Part shown: positions 15,537 through 24,039 of the stretch, piece by piece
Numbering within the stretch: the stretch's first letter is position 1
How the letters are laid out: the number at the start of each line of letters is the position of its first letter
NCBI GenBank assembly: GCA_050246115.1
Contig: JBFWWP010000020.1
Span: forward strand, 1-64,000
Length of the DNA stretch: 64,000 bases
Direction of reading: 5' to 3'
From: JBFWWP01 sp050246115
GTDB lineage: Bacteria; Planctomycetota; UBA8108; UBA1146; JAJFFE01
Translations under genes and position numbers: made by a program
The notes under the pieces: model-generated
Databases searched by the model: none
What the model was told of the DNA's origin: nothing
Seen by the model: only the letters and a program-made list of their open reading frames with translations

Positions 15537-17834
15537 TCAGTTCGCACCCAAGCGGAGCTCGGCGATCGACTCGCACGCGGGTCGTGCCAGCCAGAACTGC
15601 ACGGCCAGGTCCGGCCCGGTACCCTCGCCCGCGAGATCACCGCCCCGCTCCCGTCGGTCAGCCTCGGCCCAGAGCGCCAGTCCGAGCACGTTCTCGCGAT
15701 CGAACAGAGTGGCCTCACCAGCGTATTGCTTCGCTGCGGCAACTTCCTCGGGCGACTGCGCGCCGAACAAGCCCAGCACCGCACCGGTGATCCAGCCATC
15801 GCTCTTCGCGGGCGACAGCCGACGATAGTCGGCTACCTTGGCTAACACCTCGAGAAAGCGATCGCGATCGCCAAAGTGAAGCGCCGGGTCCGTCGAGTAG
15901 GTCAAGACACGCGGAGACAGCTCGTAGGCTTCCGCGAACACCGCGGTTGCCAGTTCCACTTCGCCTCGCGCGGCGAGAGCCAGCCCGAGGTAGAAGTGGA
16001 TCAAGCCGCTCTCGGGGAGCTCCAACGACGCGTTGTAGAAGCTATCCGCCGCACCTTCGTAGTCGCCCGCGCCGAGCAAGACGAATCCCTCGCAGAAGGA
16101 CAACTCTGCCGGCCGCAGATCCTGGATTCGCTCGTTCGCCTCAGGCGACTCTCGCTCGATGCGCTGTTCGATGACGTACGTATGATCTCGTGGGTAGCAC
16201 TGGTAGCAGTCCCGCGAGCGATAGTGGTGGTAGCCGTGCAGCGCGCAAGAATAGCGGTGGCAATGGTGGTAGTGGTGCCCGGTGTGCAAGCCGCAGACCG
16301 AGTAGAGCCGGAGGTGAAAGCGCCCAAACCGGAAGCCGAAGCGTCCGTAGAAGTCACACCCGTAGTGCGAAACGTACGGGTGAAAGTAGTGGGCGTAGTA
16401 ACCGACGAATGGAAAGCTCACGTAGAAGTGGGGATGCCGGTAGTGGTGGTGCACCAAGCCATGATGGTGTGACGATCCGCCGATCAAGCCGGCCTGGCCA
16501 ACGATCTCCGTGACCACGCTCACGGGCGGCGGCGCAGTCCCGCCGGGCACGGGCACCGGAGTAGGAACCGGGCCAAGTACCCCGTTGGGGGTAGCGCGCA
16601 GCAGGTCCGAAGTGGCTGGCCGCTCGCGCCCCAGAACCGGAACGGCGGTCGGATTCGGAACCCCGCCGACGGTGCCACCGCGGCTACCGACAACCGGGCT
16701 GACGGCAGTGCCGACCGGCTTCCGGATGCCGCGTCCGGCTCCGCCGGAGTCGAGGCCCCCTGGACCCGAGGCTACCCGCCGAGATCCCAGCGGGCTTCGC
16801 GGCGAGAACTCGATGCTGCCACGCTGCCCGCTCGAATCGGCAATCTCTTCGCCGCCCGGTAGGATCAACCGGCCCCTCGGCGACGCGACTGCGGACGGGG
16901 CACCCCGGGACGGCGTCGGTCCGAGATCGGCGGCAGGGTCGGTCGCCGTCGGTACGCGCGGCCCGACGACACCGAACGGCGCTCTCAACGGAGGCAAATC
17001 GCTGGGCACCTCGCTCCGAGCGCCCGGTTGGCGTAGACCAAAGCGCTGGCGCATCTCGCGCACCAGATCGCTCTCCACCCGAAGTTGGGTCGACCGCCCG
17101 CCCACAGAACCGAGGTCTCGATAACCGAGGTCTCGATAACCGAGGTCTCGAGATCCGAGGTCTCGAGATCCGAGATCACGGCCTTCCGGGATGGACCTGC
17201 CGAAGCCGGACTCCGAGCCCGAGCGCGGACGAAAACGCGGATCGAGGTCGACTCGACGGGTCGTGTCGATGCGCCCGGTCGGCGCGTCGCCAGGCGTCAC
17301 CCCGAAGCCTCCGCGGACAGGCGTTCTTCGATCGGAAAAGGACGATCCAACGTCCGCACCGCGGGGATCGCGAAGCTGACGTCCACGGTCGAACTCGGCC
17401 GGTGCCCGGCGCGTCGGCGCGGGACGCACGAAACCCGGCTGCGGGTCACGCGCGCGCTCACGACCAAGGCCGGGTGTGGCCACTCGCGGAGCAACGGGTG
17501 ACGCCGCTCGCGGCGTCTGACGCGGCGCGACCGCCGGCGACCTGACCTGGCGCGGGGCTGGGTTCGCACGAGGTGTGGCCGCTGGGCGTGACGGTGCCGG
17601 CGCAACGCGACGTGTCGGCGCCGGTGCCGTTCGACCCCTGGGCGCGACTCGACTTGGCGGCGGCGCCGCTCGACTTGGCGCGACCGCGCCGCCGTTGCGG
17701 CCGGTAGCCCCGCGACTCTGTGCCATCGCGACAGAATCGTTGCCTACCCACAGCAGCAAGACGGCCGCGACGGCGACTGCCGGGGTCGAACTCCGCCACG
17801 ACAGAATGCGAACCACAGAGCCAAACGCCTTCAT
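15537..17834 (-). CDS. Secreted low-complexity protein with RDLG repeats, His/Tyr-rich region and TPR domain
   Basis: 765 aa. The ATG at 17834 is chosen because AAAGGTGG lies about 8 nt upstream and the protein then opens with a signal peptide ending 'VAMAQS'; the longer frame upstream is spurious. Residues 40-200 are Pro/Ala/Arg-rich and disordered. Four 15-bp DNA repeats encode consecutive 'RDLGS/Y' pentapeptides. Around residues 480-590 the sequence is extremely rich in His, Tyr, Phe and Cys ('HHHGLVHHHYRHPHF', 'GHHYHHCHRYSC'), suggesting metal binding. From about 600 there are TPR helices ('GAGDYEGAADSFYNASLELP'). It should be exported. I do not recognise a named family. Confidence 0.75.
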   Translation of the reverse strand: MKAFGSVVRILSWRSSTPAVAVAAVLLLWVGNDSVAMAQSRGATGRNGGAVAPSRAAPPPSRVAPRGRTAPAPTRRVAPAPSRPAATPRANPAPRQVRSPAVAPRQTPRAASPVAPRVATPGLGRERARDPQPGFVRPAPTRRAPAEFDRGRQLRDPRGADVGSSFSDRRTPVRGGFGVTPGDAPTGRIDTTRRVDLDPRFRPRSGSESGFGRSIPEGRDLGSRDLGSRDLGYRDLGYRDLGSVGGRSTQLRVESDLVREMRQRFGLRQPGARSEVPSDLPPLRAPFGVVGPRVPTATDPAADLGPTPSRGAPSAVASPRGRLILPGGEEIADSSGQRGSIEFSPRSPLGSRRVASGPGGLDSGGAGRGIRKPVGTAVSPVVGSRGGTVGGVPNPTAVPVLGRERPATSDLLRATPNGVLGPVPTPVPVPGGTAPPPVSVVTEIVGQAGLIGGSSHHHGLVHHHYRHPHFYVSFPFVGYYAHYFHPYVSHYGCDFYGRFGFRFGRFHLRLYSVCGLHTGHHYHHCHRYSCALHGYHHYRSRDCYQCYPRDHTYVIEQRIERESPEANERIQDLRPAELSFCEGFVLLGAGDYEGAADSFYNASLELPESGLIHFYLGLALAARGEVELATAVFAEAYELSPRVLTYSTDPALHFGDRDRFLEVLAKVADYRRLSPAKSDGWITGAVLGLFGAQSPEEVAAAKQYAGEATLFDRENVLGLALWAEADRRERGGDLAGEGTGPDLAVQFWLARPACESIAELRLGAN
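17110..17169. repeat. Four in-frame 15-bp tandem repeats
   Basis: CCGAGGTCTCGATAA at 17110-17124 and 17125-17139, then CCGAGGTCTCGAGAT at 17140-17154 and 17155-17169, followed by a degraded fifth unit. On the minus strand each encodes one RDLG(S/Y) pentapeptide of the secreted protein. Length changes would stay in frame. Confidence 0.95.
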
Positions 17835-18181
17835 GACCGACCACCTTTCCACGACGATCTGATCGCTCGTCCTCGACGAGGGAGGAGGGTCCCCGGTTCC
17901 CAGTGAAGCGCGGCCACGCAGGGTTTGTCGAGAACTCCGTTCGCGAAAACCCGGGCAAGAAGCAAACTCAGCTCGCGCTTCCCCTTTACCTCGTCGAATC
18001 GTAACAGTCCGATCCAGCCGAATCCTCCGCATTTTCGGGCCGCCGCAAATCGGGCAGCGCCCGTGCCGTGGCCAGCCGGCGTCACTCGTCGAACCGTGGC
18101 CGACGGTAAGGACTACGGCGACTCGAGTCCGCGAATTCGATGCCGGTTCGAGGGCCGGGGGGGCGCCGAGCCCTGAGGGAC
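17835..18181. other. Intergenic region upstream of the secreted TPR gene
   Basis: 347 bases between the vanZ-like stop and the secreted TPR gene, both on the minus strand. No gene, clear terminator or convincing promoter was found. Confidence 0.5.
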
Positions 18182-18574
18182 TCAGGTTTGCGTTCCGTGG
18201 GCCGCACGCGCGCCGCGTCGCCGCCCCACAGCGACCAGAGCCGCCGCGGCCACGAGCGCTCCGGCGAAGTCCGCCGCAAGGTCGGCTGCATCGGGCGAGC
18301 GGCCGGGGACGTAACTCTGATGCACCTCGTCGACTACCGCGTAGGCGAGGGTGAATGCCAGGCTCAGCGGGACCCAGCGGACCGCAGGGGTACGCGGCAC
18401 GAAGGCCCAACGGAAGCACCCCAAGAGGATTGCATAGAGCAGCGCATGAACGACCTTGTCCGCATGCGGAAACAGCGGGGGCAGCGCGGCCAGGCGATCG
18501 GCAGGCTGGTCCGACAGGGCGAAGATGACGAGCATCCAACCGATCGGTAGGACGAGGCGATACCCGCTGATCAA
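18182..18574 (-). CDS. VanZ-like small membrane protein
   Basis: About 130 aa from a TTG at 18574 that overlaps the pyrC-like stop as TTGA; no strong ribosome site, so the start is tentative. Motifs 'FALSDQP', 'DKVVHALLYAILLG' and 'DEVHQSYVPGRSPDAADLAA' with three or four hydrophobic helices are the VanZ/teicoplanin-resistance family pattern. The role of most VanZ-like proteins is unknown and resistance should not be assumed. Coupling to the pyrimidine genes is probably only transcriptional. Confidence 0.75.
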   Translation of the reverse strand: MISGYRLVLPIGWMLVIFALSDQPADRLAALPPLFPHADKVVHALLYAILLGCFRWAFVPRTPAVRWVPLSLAFTLAYAVVDEVHQSYVPGRSPDAADLAADFAGALVAAAALVAVGRRRGARAAHGTQT

Positions 18575-19863
18575 CGGTGCAGCTGACCGTCGAGGAAGCG
18601 CGCCTCGCCACCCACCCAAACGTGCCGGGCGCGGCCAAGCACGGTCCACCCTGCATACGGGCTGAGGTGGGATCGCGAGCAGAACTGACTGGGGTCGATG
18701 GTCCACGGGGTTGTCACGTCGAAGCACGAAACGTCGGCCACGGCACCGACTGCGAGCGTGCCGCCAGTGGTGCCCAGGATCCTGGCCGGGGCTGTCGACA
18801 GGGCCGCCACCAGCCGCTGCGCCGACAACGCTCCCGTTTCGACGAGCTTGGTGTAGAGCACCGCGAAAGTCGTCTCCAAGCCTCCGCAGTCGGCCGCGGC
18901 AAAAACGAACTCGAGGTTCTTCTCGCCCATGCCCCGGGGCGCATGCTGCGAGGAGATGGCGTCGACCGTTCCTTCGCGCAGCCCTGCCACGAGTGCATCT
19001 CGGTCGGGCTCGGCTCGTAGCGGCGGCCGAAACTTGTAGATCGCCGGGTACCCTTCGATCGACGCTTCGGTGAACAGCAGGTGGTGAGGAGTGACGCTGC
19101 AGCTGACCTGCACACCCCGTTCGCGTGCGGCCACCAGCTGACGAAGCGATTCCGCCGTGGAAAGGTGAAGCAGATGCAGCGGTCCCTGCTCTTGGCGCGC
19201 GAGGTAGAGATTGCGCCCTACCATGATCTCCTCGGTCCCGGGGGCAATCGCCGGCAGTGCCATCATGTCGGCGATCAACCCAGGACTGGCAACCCCTTGT
19301 CCGCGCAGGCCTGCGTCTTCGCAGCGCGTCAGGACTGGCTTCCCTACCATGCGGGCGTAGCGGAGCGCGCGGAGAAACACTACGGAACGGTCCACACAGG
19401 CCGCTTCGTCGGAGAACGCCACGGCACCGGCTCGAGCCATTCCCGCCATTTCACTCAAGCGCTCCCCTTGGCGCCCTTGCGTCAGGGCACCGACCGGATA
19501 CACCCGTGCCGCCCTCGCCGCTTCACCCTTCAAACGGATGTAGGCCACGGTGGCTTCACTGTCGACCGGGGGGTCGGTGTCCGGCATCGCCGCGATCGTC
19601 GTGAAACCGCCGGCGAGCGCCGCCTGCGCGCCACTGCGGATCGTCTCGATGTCCTCGAATCCTGGCTCGCGAAGGTGGACACAGAGGTCCACGAGTCCGG
19701 GGGTCACGAGCAACCCGCGAGCGTCGATCACCGTCTCATCCGGGAGCACGCTGAGTCGGCCAAGCGCGGTCACGTGGCCAGCCTCGATGCGCAGATCCAG
19801 GGTCTCGTCGCGACCGTTGGCCGGATCGACGACCCTTCCCCCCTGAAGCAGCCAACGGCTCAT
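18571..19863 (-). CDS. pyrC: Dihydroorotase-like protein, probably catalytically inactive (PyrC')
   Basis: 430 aa with the full dihydroorotase/amidohydrolase fold. Its active-site motifs are degraded: the metal pair HxH in 'DLHVHLR' is 'DLCVHLR', 'MPNT' is 'MPDT', the His of 'HCED' is Arg ('TRCEDAGL'), and the metal-binding Asp of 'TDHAPH' is Gln ('SSQHAPR'). One metal His ('HLLHLST') survives. Such non-catalytic PyrC' proteins are known partners of aspartate transcarbamoylase, for example in pseudomonads, where they support the PyrB assembly. It overlaps pyrB by ATGA, exactly that arrangement. A true dihydroorotase should exist elsewhere in the genome. Confidence 0.85.
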   Translation of the reverse strand: MSRWLLQGGRVVDPANGRDETLDLRIEAGHVTALGRLSVLPDETVIDARGLLVTPGLVDLCVHLREPGFEDIETIRSGAQAALAGGFTTIAAMPDTDPPVDSEATVAYIRLKGEAARAARVYPVGALTQGRQGERLSEMAGMARAGAVAFSDEAACVDRSVVFLRALRYARMVGKPVLTRCEDAGLRGQGVASPGLIADMMALPAIAPGTEEIMVGRNLYLARQEQGPLHLLHLSTAESLRQLVAARERGVQVSCSVTPHHLLFTEASIEGYPAIYKFRPPLRAEPDRDALVAGLREGTVDAISSQHAPRGMGEKNLEFVFAAADCGGLETTFAVLYTKLVETGALSAQRLVAALSTAPARILGTTGGTLAVGAVADVSCFDVTTPWTIDPSQFCSRSHLSPYAGWTVLGRARHVWVGGEARFLDGQLHR

Positions 19864-20807
19864 TGGCCCCCTCCGACCGTCAGATAGAGCGCCGCCATAC
19901 GAACCGCCAAGCCATTGGTGACCTGCGGAAGCACCACCGAACGCGAGCCATCCGCCACTTCCGGTGTGATCTCGATCCCGCGGTTCATGGGGCCCGGATG
20001 CAGTACGATCGCCCCGTCACGGGTTCGATCCAAGCGCTCCTGGTTCATGCAGAAGAGCCGTGCGTACTCCTCGAGCGACGGGAACAGGCCCTGCCCTTGC
20101 CGCTCCTTCTGGATCCGAAGCAGGATCACGACGTCGAGTTCGGGGAGTACGTCGTCGAGGGAGTGGTGGATCTCGGCGCCGAGCTGTCGAAACGACGAAG
20201 GAACCAAAGTCGGTGGCCCGACGAGAACGACTTGCGCTCCGAAGTGGCGAAAGGCCCAGAGGTCCGAGCGCGCTACCCGACTGTGAGCCACGTCGCCGAC
20301 GATTCCAATTCGCAACCCCTCGACCGCACCGCGGAGATCCAGCACCGTAAAGAGGTCGAGCAACCCTTGCGTCGGGTGAGCGTGCGCGCCGTCACCGGCA
20401 TTGATGACCGAAACACCGACTTGCTCCGCAAGGTAGTGCGCAGCGCCGGGCGCAGGATGCCGGATGACGATGGTGTCGACCCCCATCGCAATGATGTTGC
20501 GAGCGGTGTCGAGAAGCGTCTCCCCCTTGGTCATGCTCGACGTGTCACCCGCGAAGTCGACGACGTCGGCCGACAACCGCTGTGCCGCCAGGGTGAAGGA
20601 AATGCGCGTTCGCGTACTGGCCTCGTAGAAGAGATTCACGACCACGCGTCCGCGCAGGGCTGGCACCTTCTTCACGCTGCGGGTGCTGACCTCGCGAAAG
20701 CTGCGCGCTGTGTCGAGGAGGTACTCGATCTCGGCCCGAGTCAGCCGCTGAATGTCGAGCAAATCTTTGCGCCACCACGGCCGCGGCTCGACGCTCGGGT
20801 CAGGCAT
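19860..20807 (-). CDS. pyrB: Aspartate carbamoyltransferase catalytic chain
   Basis: 315 aa, standard length. It joins carbamoyl phosphate and aspartate in de novo pyrimidine synthesis. The carbamoyl-phosphate loop 'STRTRISF', 'SSMTKGET', 'VIRHPAPGA', 'DGAHAHPTQGLLD' and 'HPGPMNRGIEI' are all present. The start overlaps pyrR by 8 bp and the end overlaps pyrC' by ATGA. No pyrI is adjacent, so it probably assembles with the dihydroorotase-like protein. Confidence 0.95.
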   Translation of the reverse strand: MPDPSVEPRPWWRKDLLDIQRLTRAEIEYLLDTARSFREVSTRSVKKVPALRGRVVVNLFYEASTRTRISFTLAAQRLSADVVDFAGDTSSMTKGETLLDTARNIIAMGVDTIVIRHPAPGAAHYLAEQVGVSVINAGDGAHAHPTQGLLDLFTVLDLRGAVEGLRIGIVGDVAHSRVARSDLWAFRHFGAQVVLVGPPTLVPSSFRQLGAEIHHSLDDVLPELDVVILLRIQKERQGQGLFPSLEEYARLFCMNQERLDRTRDGAIVLHPGPMNRGIEITPEVADGSRSVVLPQVTNGLAVRMAALYLTVGGGQ

Positions 20808-21342
20808 GCGCGGGTCCTCCGAGCACGACGACTTCGTCCTGACCGTCGATCTCCTGGAGCCGAAGCTGCACCCGATCCTCAGGGTCGCGGGCGATCAAGA
20901 CCCCCACGTGGTCTGGGCAGATCGGCAACTCCCGTTGCTCACGATCAATGAAGACCGCGAGCGCGACTTGTCGGGGTCGCCCGAAGTCCGAGATCTGCTG
21001 CAGCGCTGCGCGAATCGTGCGACCGGTCTGAAACACGTCGTCGATGAGCAGGATCCTCGCGCCCTCCACATCGAACGGAATCTGGCTGGGCCGCACCGTC
21101 GGTTGCGTACGGCCGGGACTGAAATCATCGCGGTACAAGGTGATATCGAGCACACCGAAGGGGAGCTCAGGTCCTCCCCGGGCGCGAACACGGGACCGCA
21201 ATCGCTCGGCGAGTAGGTCGCCACGGCGCTGAATGCCAACCAGCGCCCAGCCGGGTTCGGTCACCCTGTGCTCCAGGTCCGCGAGGAAGGCATCGAGGAG
21301 CCTGGCCGTCGTCTCGGTGTCGCAGATCTGGGTCACGGACAT
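20800..21342 (-). CDS. pyrR: PyrR-type pyrimidine regulator / uracil phosphoribosyltransferase
   Basis: 180 aa, the usual PyrR length. The PRPP motif 'RILLIDDVFQTGRTIRAAL' and 'VGIQRRGDLLAERL' match PyrR. The ATG at 21342 has AGGGAG 5 nt upstream. In Bacillus PyrR attenuates pyr transcription at leader RNA hairpins. Here only 68 nt separate it from the upstream gene and I see no anti-antiterminator set, so RNA regulation is not supported by the sequence. Confidence 0.9.
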   Translation of the reverse strand: MSVTQICDTETTARLLDAFLADLEHRVTEPGWALVGIQRRGDLLAERLRSRVRARGGPELPFGVLDITLYRDDFSPGRTQPTVRPSQIPFDVEGARILLIDDVFQTGRTIRAALQQISDFGRPRQVALAVFIDREQRELPICPDHVGVLIARDPEDRVQLRLQEIDGQDEVVVLGGPAHA

Positions 21343-21410
21343 ACGGCTCCCTCGTCAGTGGACCGATCCCCGAAGTCTCAACAGGCGACGCACGACGCCC
21401 GGTCCATGAC

Positions 21411-22610
21411 TCACGTTCCCGACCTCGACTCATCATCGTCGTGAGTGTTCAGGCGGGCGAGCGTCGGTCGAGCGTCCTGCCGGGCACGCGTCTGGACTAG
21501 GGCGCCTCGCAGCAGGGCTTCATGCCGGGGAAGAAACGGAACCGCTACTCCACGCGGCGCGAGCGGGCCCCCGAAGAGTGCGCTCACGATCGCCGACGCC
21601 AAGCCTTCGACGCCTTCGCCAGTGAGTCCCGACACCCGAAGGGCCGACCCGTCGGTGGGCCCCGGCGACTCCTGACGCGCGCGGATTTGATCGGCTTTCG
21701 AGATGATGTGCAACGCCAAACCTCCAGCCGTCGAACCCCGGAGCGCGGACAAGTCGGCAGGAGATCGATCGTCGGGACGCCACGCCTCAGCGGGTCCCAT
21801 CCAGATCACGAGGTCGGCATGCCGGATGGCCTCGCGCATGCGATTCACCCCCTCTCGCTCCACCGCATCCGTCGGCGATCGCAGGCCCGCGCCGTCGACG
21901 ACGCGAATCGGATAGTCTCCGAGGGTGATGACTTCCTGGATCAGATCCCTCGTGGTGCCGGGCTCGGAGTGGACCACGACGCGAGCTTCGCCGACCAAGC
22001 GGTTGAACAGGGTGCTCTTGCCCGCGTTCGGCGGCCCCGCGAGGACCACGGTCGCTGGCTCGAGCAGCGCGCGTCCGAGACGGGCGTGCGCGAGCAGCTG
22101 CTCGAGCTCGTCCGGGTCGACCTCTGCGGCGTGGCGCGCCCGCTCGGCCCAGGCGGCAAACCCAATGTCGGCTTGCTCGAGCAGGAAGGCCACGGCGCCG
22201 GCAGTGCGCGCGTGAGCGATGGTCTCGTAGGCCTCATGCGCGATGCGCCCGCGCGTCGCGTGGTCCAGCAAGCGCGACACCGGGGCCAACTGTCGAACAC
22301 CGCCCAGGTCTTCGAGCACCTCGAGCAGACGCTCGATCAATATCGGGTTGCCATGAGGTGTGAGCCAGAGGGTCGCGGGTGCGGAAGCGACGCGAATCAG
22401 CAAGCCGTCGTCCAGCGTGCGTCCGCGACCGTCGACGAACCGGCCGTAGACCACCGGCTCGTCGCGGGCAACCCGACGCCGAGGGCGGAACATCTGAGCG
22501 ACCGCGTGCTCGGCGCCGGGGCCGATCGCCTCGATCACGCCGATGGCGCCGCGGCCCGGCGGAGACAAGCGTGCAATCCGAAAGGGTGCCAACGGAGGAG
22601 TGTCGACCAT
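21411..22610 (-). CDS. MnmE/TrmE-like GTPase lacking the C-terminal Cys motif
   Basis: About 399 aa. The N-terminal formyl-THF-type domain is recognisable ('RLSPPGRGAIGVIEAIG'), followed by an inserted G domain: G1 'GPPNAGKST', 'EPGTTRD', G3 'DGAG' (usually DTAG) and 'SKAD' in place of NKxD. The C-terminus ends 'THDDDESRSGT' and lacks the FCIGK motif whose Cys is needed for tRNA U34 modification in MnmE. It is also shorter than the normal 450 aa. It is therefore probably a divergent paralogue with an altered job. The ATG at 22610 is preferred over GTG 22643 because it starts just before the conserved domain. Confidence 0.75.
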   Translation of the reverse strand: MVDTPPLAPFRIARLSPPGRGAIGVIEAIGPGAEHAVAQMFRPRRRVARDEPVVYGRFVDGRGRTLDDGLLIRVASAPATLWLTPHGNPILIERLLEVLEDLGGVRQLAPVSRLLDHATRGRIAHEAYETIAHARTAGAVAFLLEQADIGFAAWAERARHAAEVDPDELEQLLAHARLGRALLEPATVVLAGPPNAGKSTLFNRLVGEARVVVHSEPGTTRDLIQEVITLGDYPIRVVDGAGLRSPTDAVEREGVNRMREAIRHADLVIWMGPAEAWRPDDRSPADLSALRGSTAGGLALHIISKADQIRARQESPGPTDGSALRVSGLTGEGVEGLASAIVSALFGGPLAPRGVAVPFLPRHEALLRGALVQTRARQDARPTLARLNTHDDDESRSGT

Positions 22611-22721
22611 GCGTATAGAGTAACCGACGCGCTGCCGAAACACCCTACCCGCGCCCGGTTGTCACCGGTGCTGGGCAGCTGGGCCGCCAGCGGATCCGTC
22701 CGGGGTTCCGACCCCGAAGGC

Positions 22722-23819
22722 TCAGTACTCGAAGTTGAAGTCGGCGACCATGGCCCCTTTGTAGACCCCCTTGAGCTCCAGCTTGAGCTCCTCGGGGTAG
22801 TCGGAGGCCGCCATCGCGTCTTCGAGGCTGATCTGATCGGTCTGATACAGACGCCGCAGGGTCTGGTTGAAGCTATGACTCCCGAAGTACTCGCCATCCT
22901 TGATCGCACCATACAGTTCGGTGGTGCGGCCTTGGAGCAGCATGTCGCGTATGGTCGGACTCGCGATCATGGTCTCGACCGCAGGCACTCGACCGCGGCC
23001 GTGCTTCTTCGGCACGAGGCGCTGGGAGATGACCCCCGCCAGCGACAAGGATAGCTGGAGTCGAATCAGCTCGTGCTGGTAGGGCGGGAAGTAGTTGATG
23101 ATGCGCTCGACCGTTTGCGTGGAGTTCACGGTATGCAGCGTGGAAAGCACGAGGTGACCGGTCTCGGCCGCCGACAGCGCCGCCTCCATCGTCTCCCGAT
23201 CGCGCATCTCGCCGATCAGGATCACGTCCGGACTCTGCCGCAGGGCGTGCTTCAGAGCCGACAGGAAGCCATCCGTGTCGATCCCGATCTCTCGCTGATC
23301 GATGATGGACTTCTTGTCTTTGAAGATGAACTCGATGGGATCCTCGACCGTGATGACGTGGCGGTTCTGGGTCTCGTTGATGTAGTTGATCATGGCAGCG
23401 AGAGTGGTCGACTTGCCGGAGCCGGTGTTGCCCGTCACCAGCACCAAACCGCGAGACAGGTCGCACAGCTTGACCAGCACCTCCTGGGGCAGGGCCAGGT
23501 TGTCGAAGCTGGGGACGTGCGAGGCAATGTGTCGGAAGACGAATCCCATGTAGCCACGCTGCCGGAAGATGCTCACCCGGAAGCGTCCGATTCCCGGCAG
23601 TTCGTAGGCCGTGTCTACGTCCATGCCCTTGCTCAGGGGCTCGCGCCGGGCGTCTTCGATGATCTCATAGATCTCTTGGGTGTCCTGGATCGTGAGTTCT
23701 TCCGTGTCGAGGAAGCAAATCCGACCATCGATGCGGAGCGAGGGCGGGCCGCCTACCTTGATGAAGAGGTCGGAGGCCTTCTCGATCACCATCTTCCGGA
23801 GCATCTCGTGCAGTTCCAT
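22722..23819 (-). CDS. pilT: Type IV pilus retraction ATPase PilT/PilU
   Basis: 365 aa. Cytoplasmic hexameric ATPase that powers pilus retraction. Walker A is 'TGNTGSGKSTT', the Asp box 'ITVEDPIEF', Walker B 'VILIGEMRDRETM' and the His box 'TGHLVLSTLHT'. The terminal region lacks a clear AIRNLIRE helix, so PilU or another PilT paralogue is possible. GGGAGAG lies 5 nt before the ATG. It is separate from the pilMNOPQ operon 9 kb away, but together they imply a working type IV pilus. Confidence 0.92.
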   Translation of the reverse strand: MELHEMLRKMVIEKASDLFIKVGGPPSLRIDGRICFLDTEELTIQDTQEIYEIIEDARREPLSKGMDVDTAYELPGIGRFRVSIFRQRGYMGFVFRHIASHVPSFDNLALPQEVLVKLCDLSRGLVLVTGNTGSGKSTTLAAMINYINETQNRHVITVEDPIEFIFKDKKSIIDQREIGIDTDGFLSALKHALRQSPDVILIGEMRDRETMEAALSAAETGHLVLSTLHTVNSTQTVERIINYFPPYQHELIRLQLSLSLAGVISQRLVPKKHGRGRVPAVETMIASPTIRDMLLQGRTTELYGAIKDGEYFGSHSFNQTLRRLYQTDQISLEDAMAASDYPEELKLELKGVYKGAMVADFNFEY

Positions 23820-23887
23820 GAAGCTCTCCCGGGAGCCAGCGGAGTAGGTTGGGGGAGGATCCCCAGGGGGGCACAGCCTCCCCTCTC

Positions 23888-23917
23888 AGTATAGCCCGCG
23901 TCTCACCAAGCGACGAA
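23888..23917 (-). promoter_or_regulatory. Weak candidate promoter of pilT
   Basis: TATACT (23893-23888) is a good -10 located 69 nt before the ATG, with a poor -35 (TTCGTC, 23917-23912) at an 18-nt spacing. Confidence 0.3.
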
Positions 23918-23995
23918 CGAGGGCGCCGCCGGCTACCCCTGTTGACTCCTTATCGGCCCAATCGAGGCGGTATCGGACAGGGCTCAGGGGCCTGC

Positions 23996-24015
23996 TTGGG
24001 GGCAGTTGGGGGCAG
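23996..24015. repeat. Two 10-bp tandem repeats beyond the obg stop
   Basis: TTGGGGGCAG occurs twice in direct succession, 24 nt beyond the stop codon of the minus-strand obg gene. Confidence 0.9.
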
Positions 24016-24039
24016 GGAGCTGAAGGGACTCGGGTGGAA

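Noticed and set aside
18182..18574. Glycopeptide resistance gene
   Set aside because: VanZ-like proteins are widespread without resistance and no vanHAX genes are present.
17835..18656. N-terminal extension of the His-rich secreted protein
   Set aside because: It would bury the signal peptide and overlap the VanZ-like gene antigenically; the ATG at 17834 has a ribosome site.
21343..21410. PyrR-controlled attenuator upstream of pyrR
   Set aside because: Only 68 nt are available and no terminator/antiterminator pair or PyrR-binding hairpin is visible.
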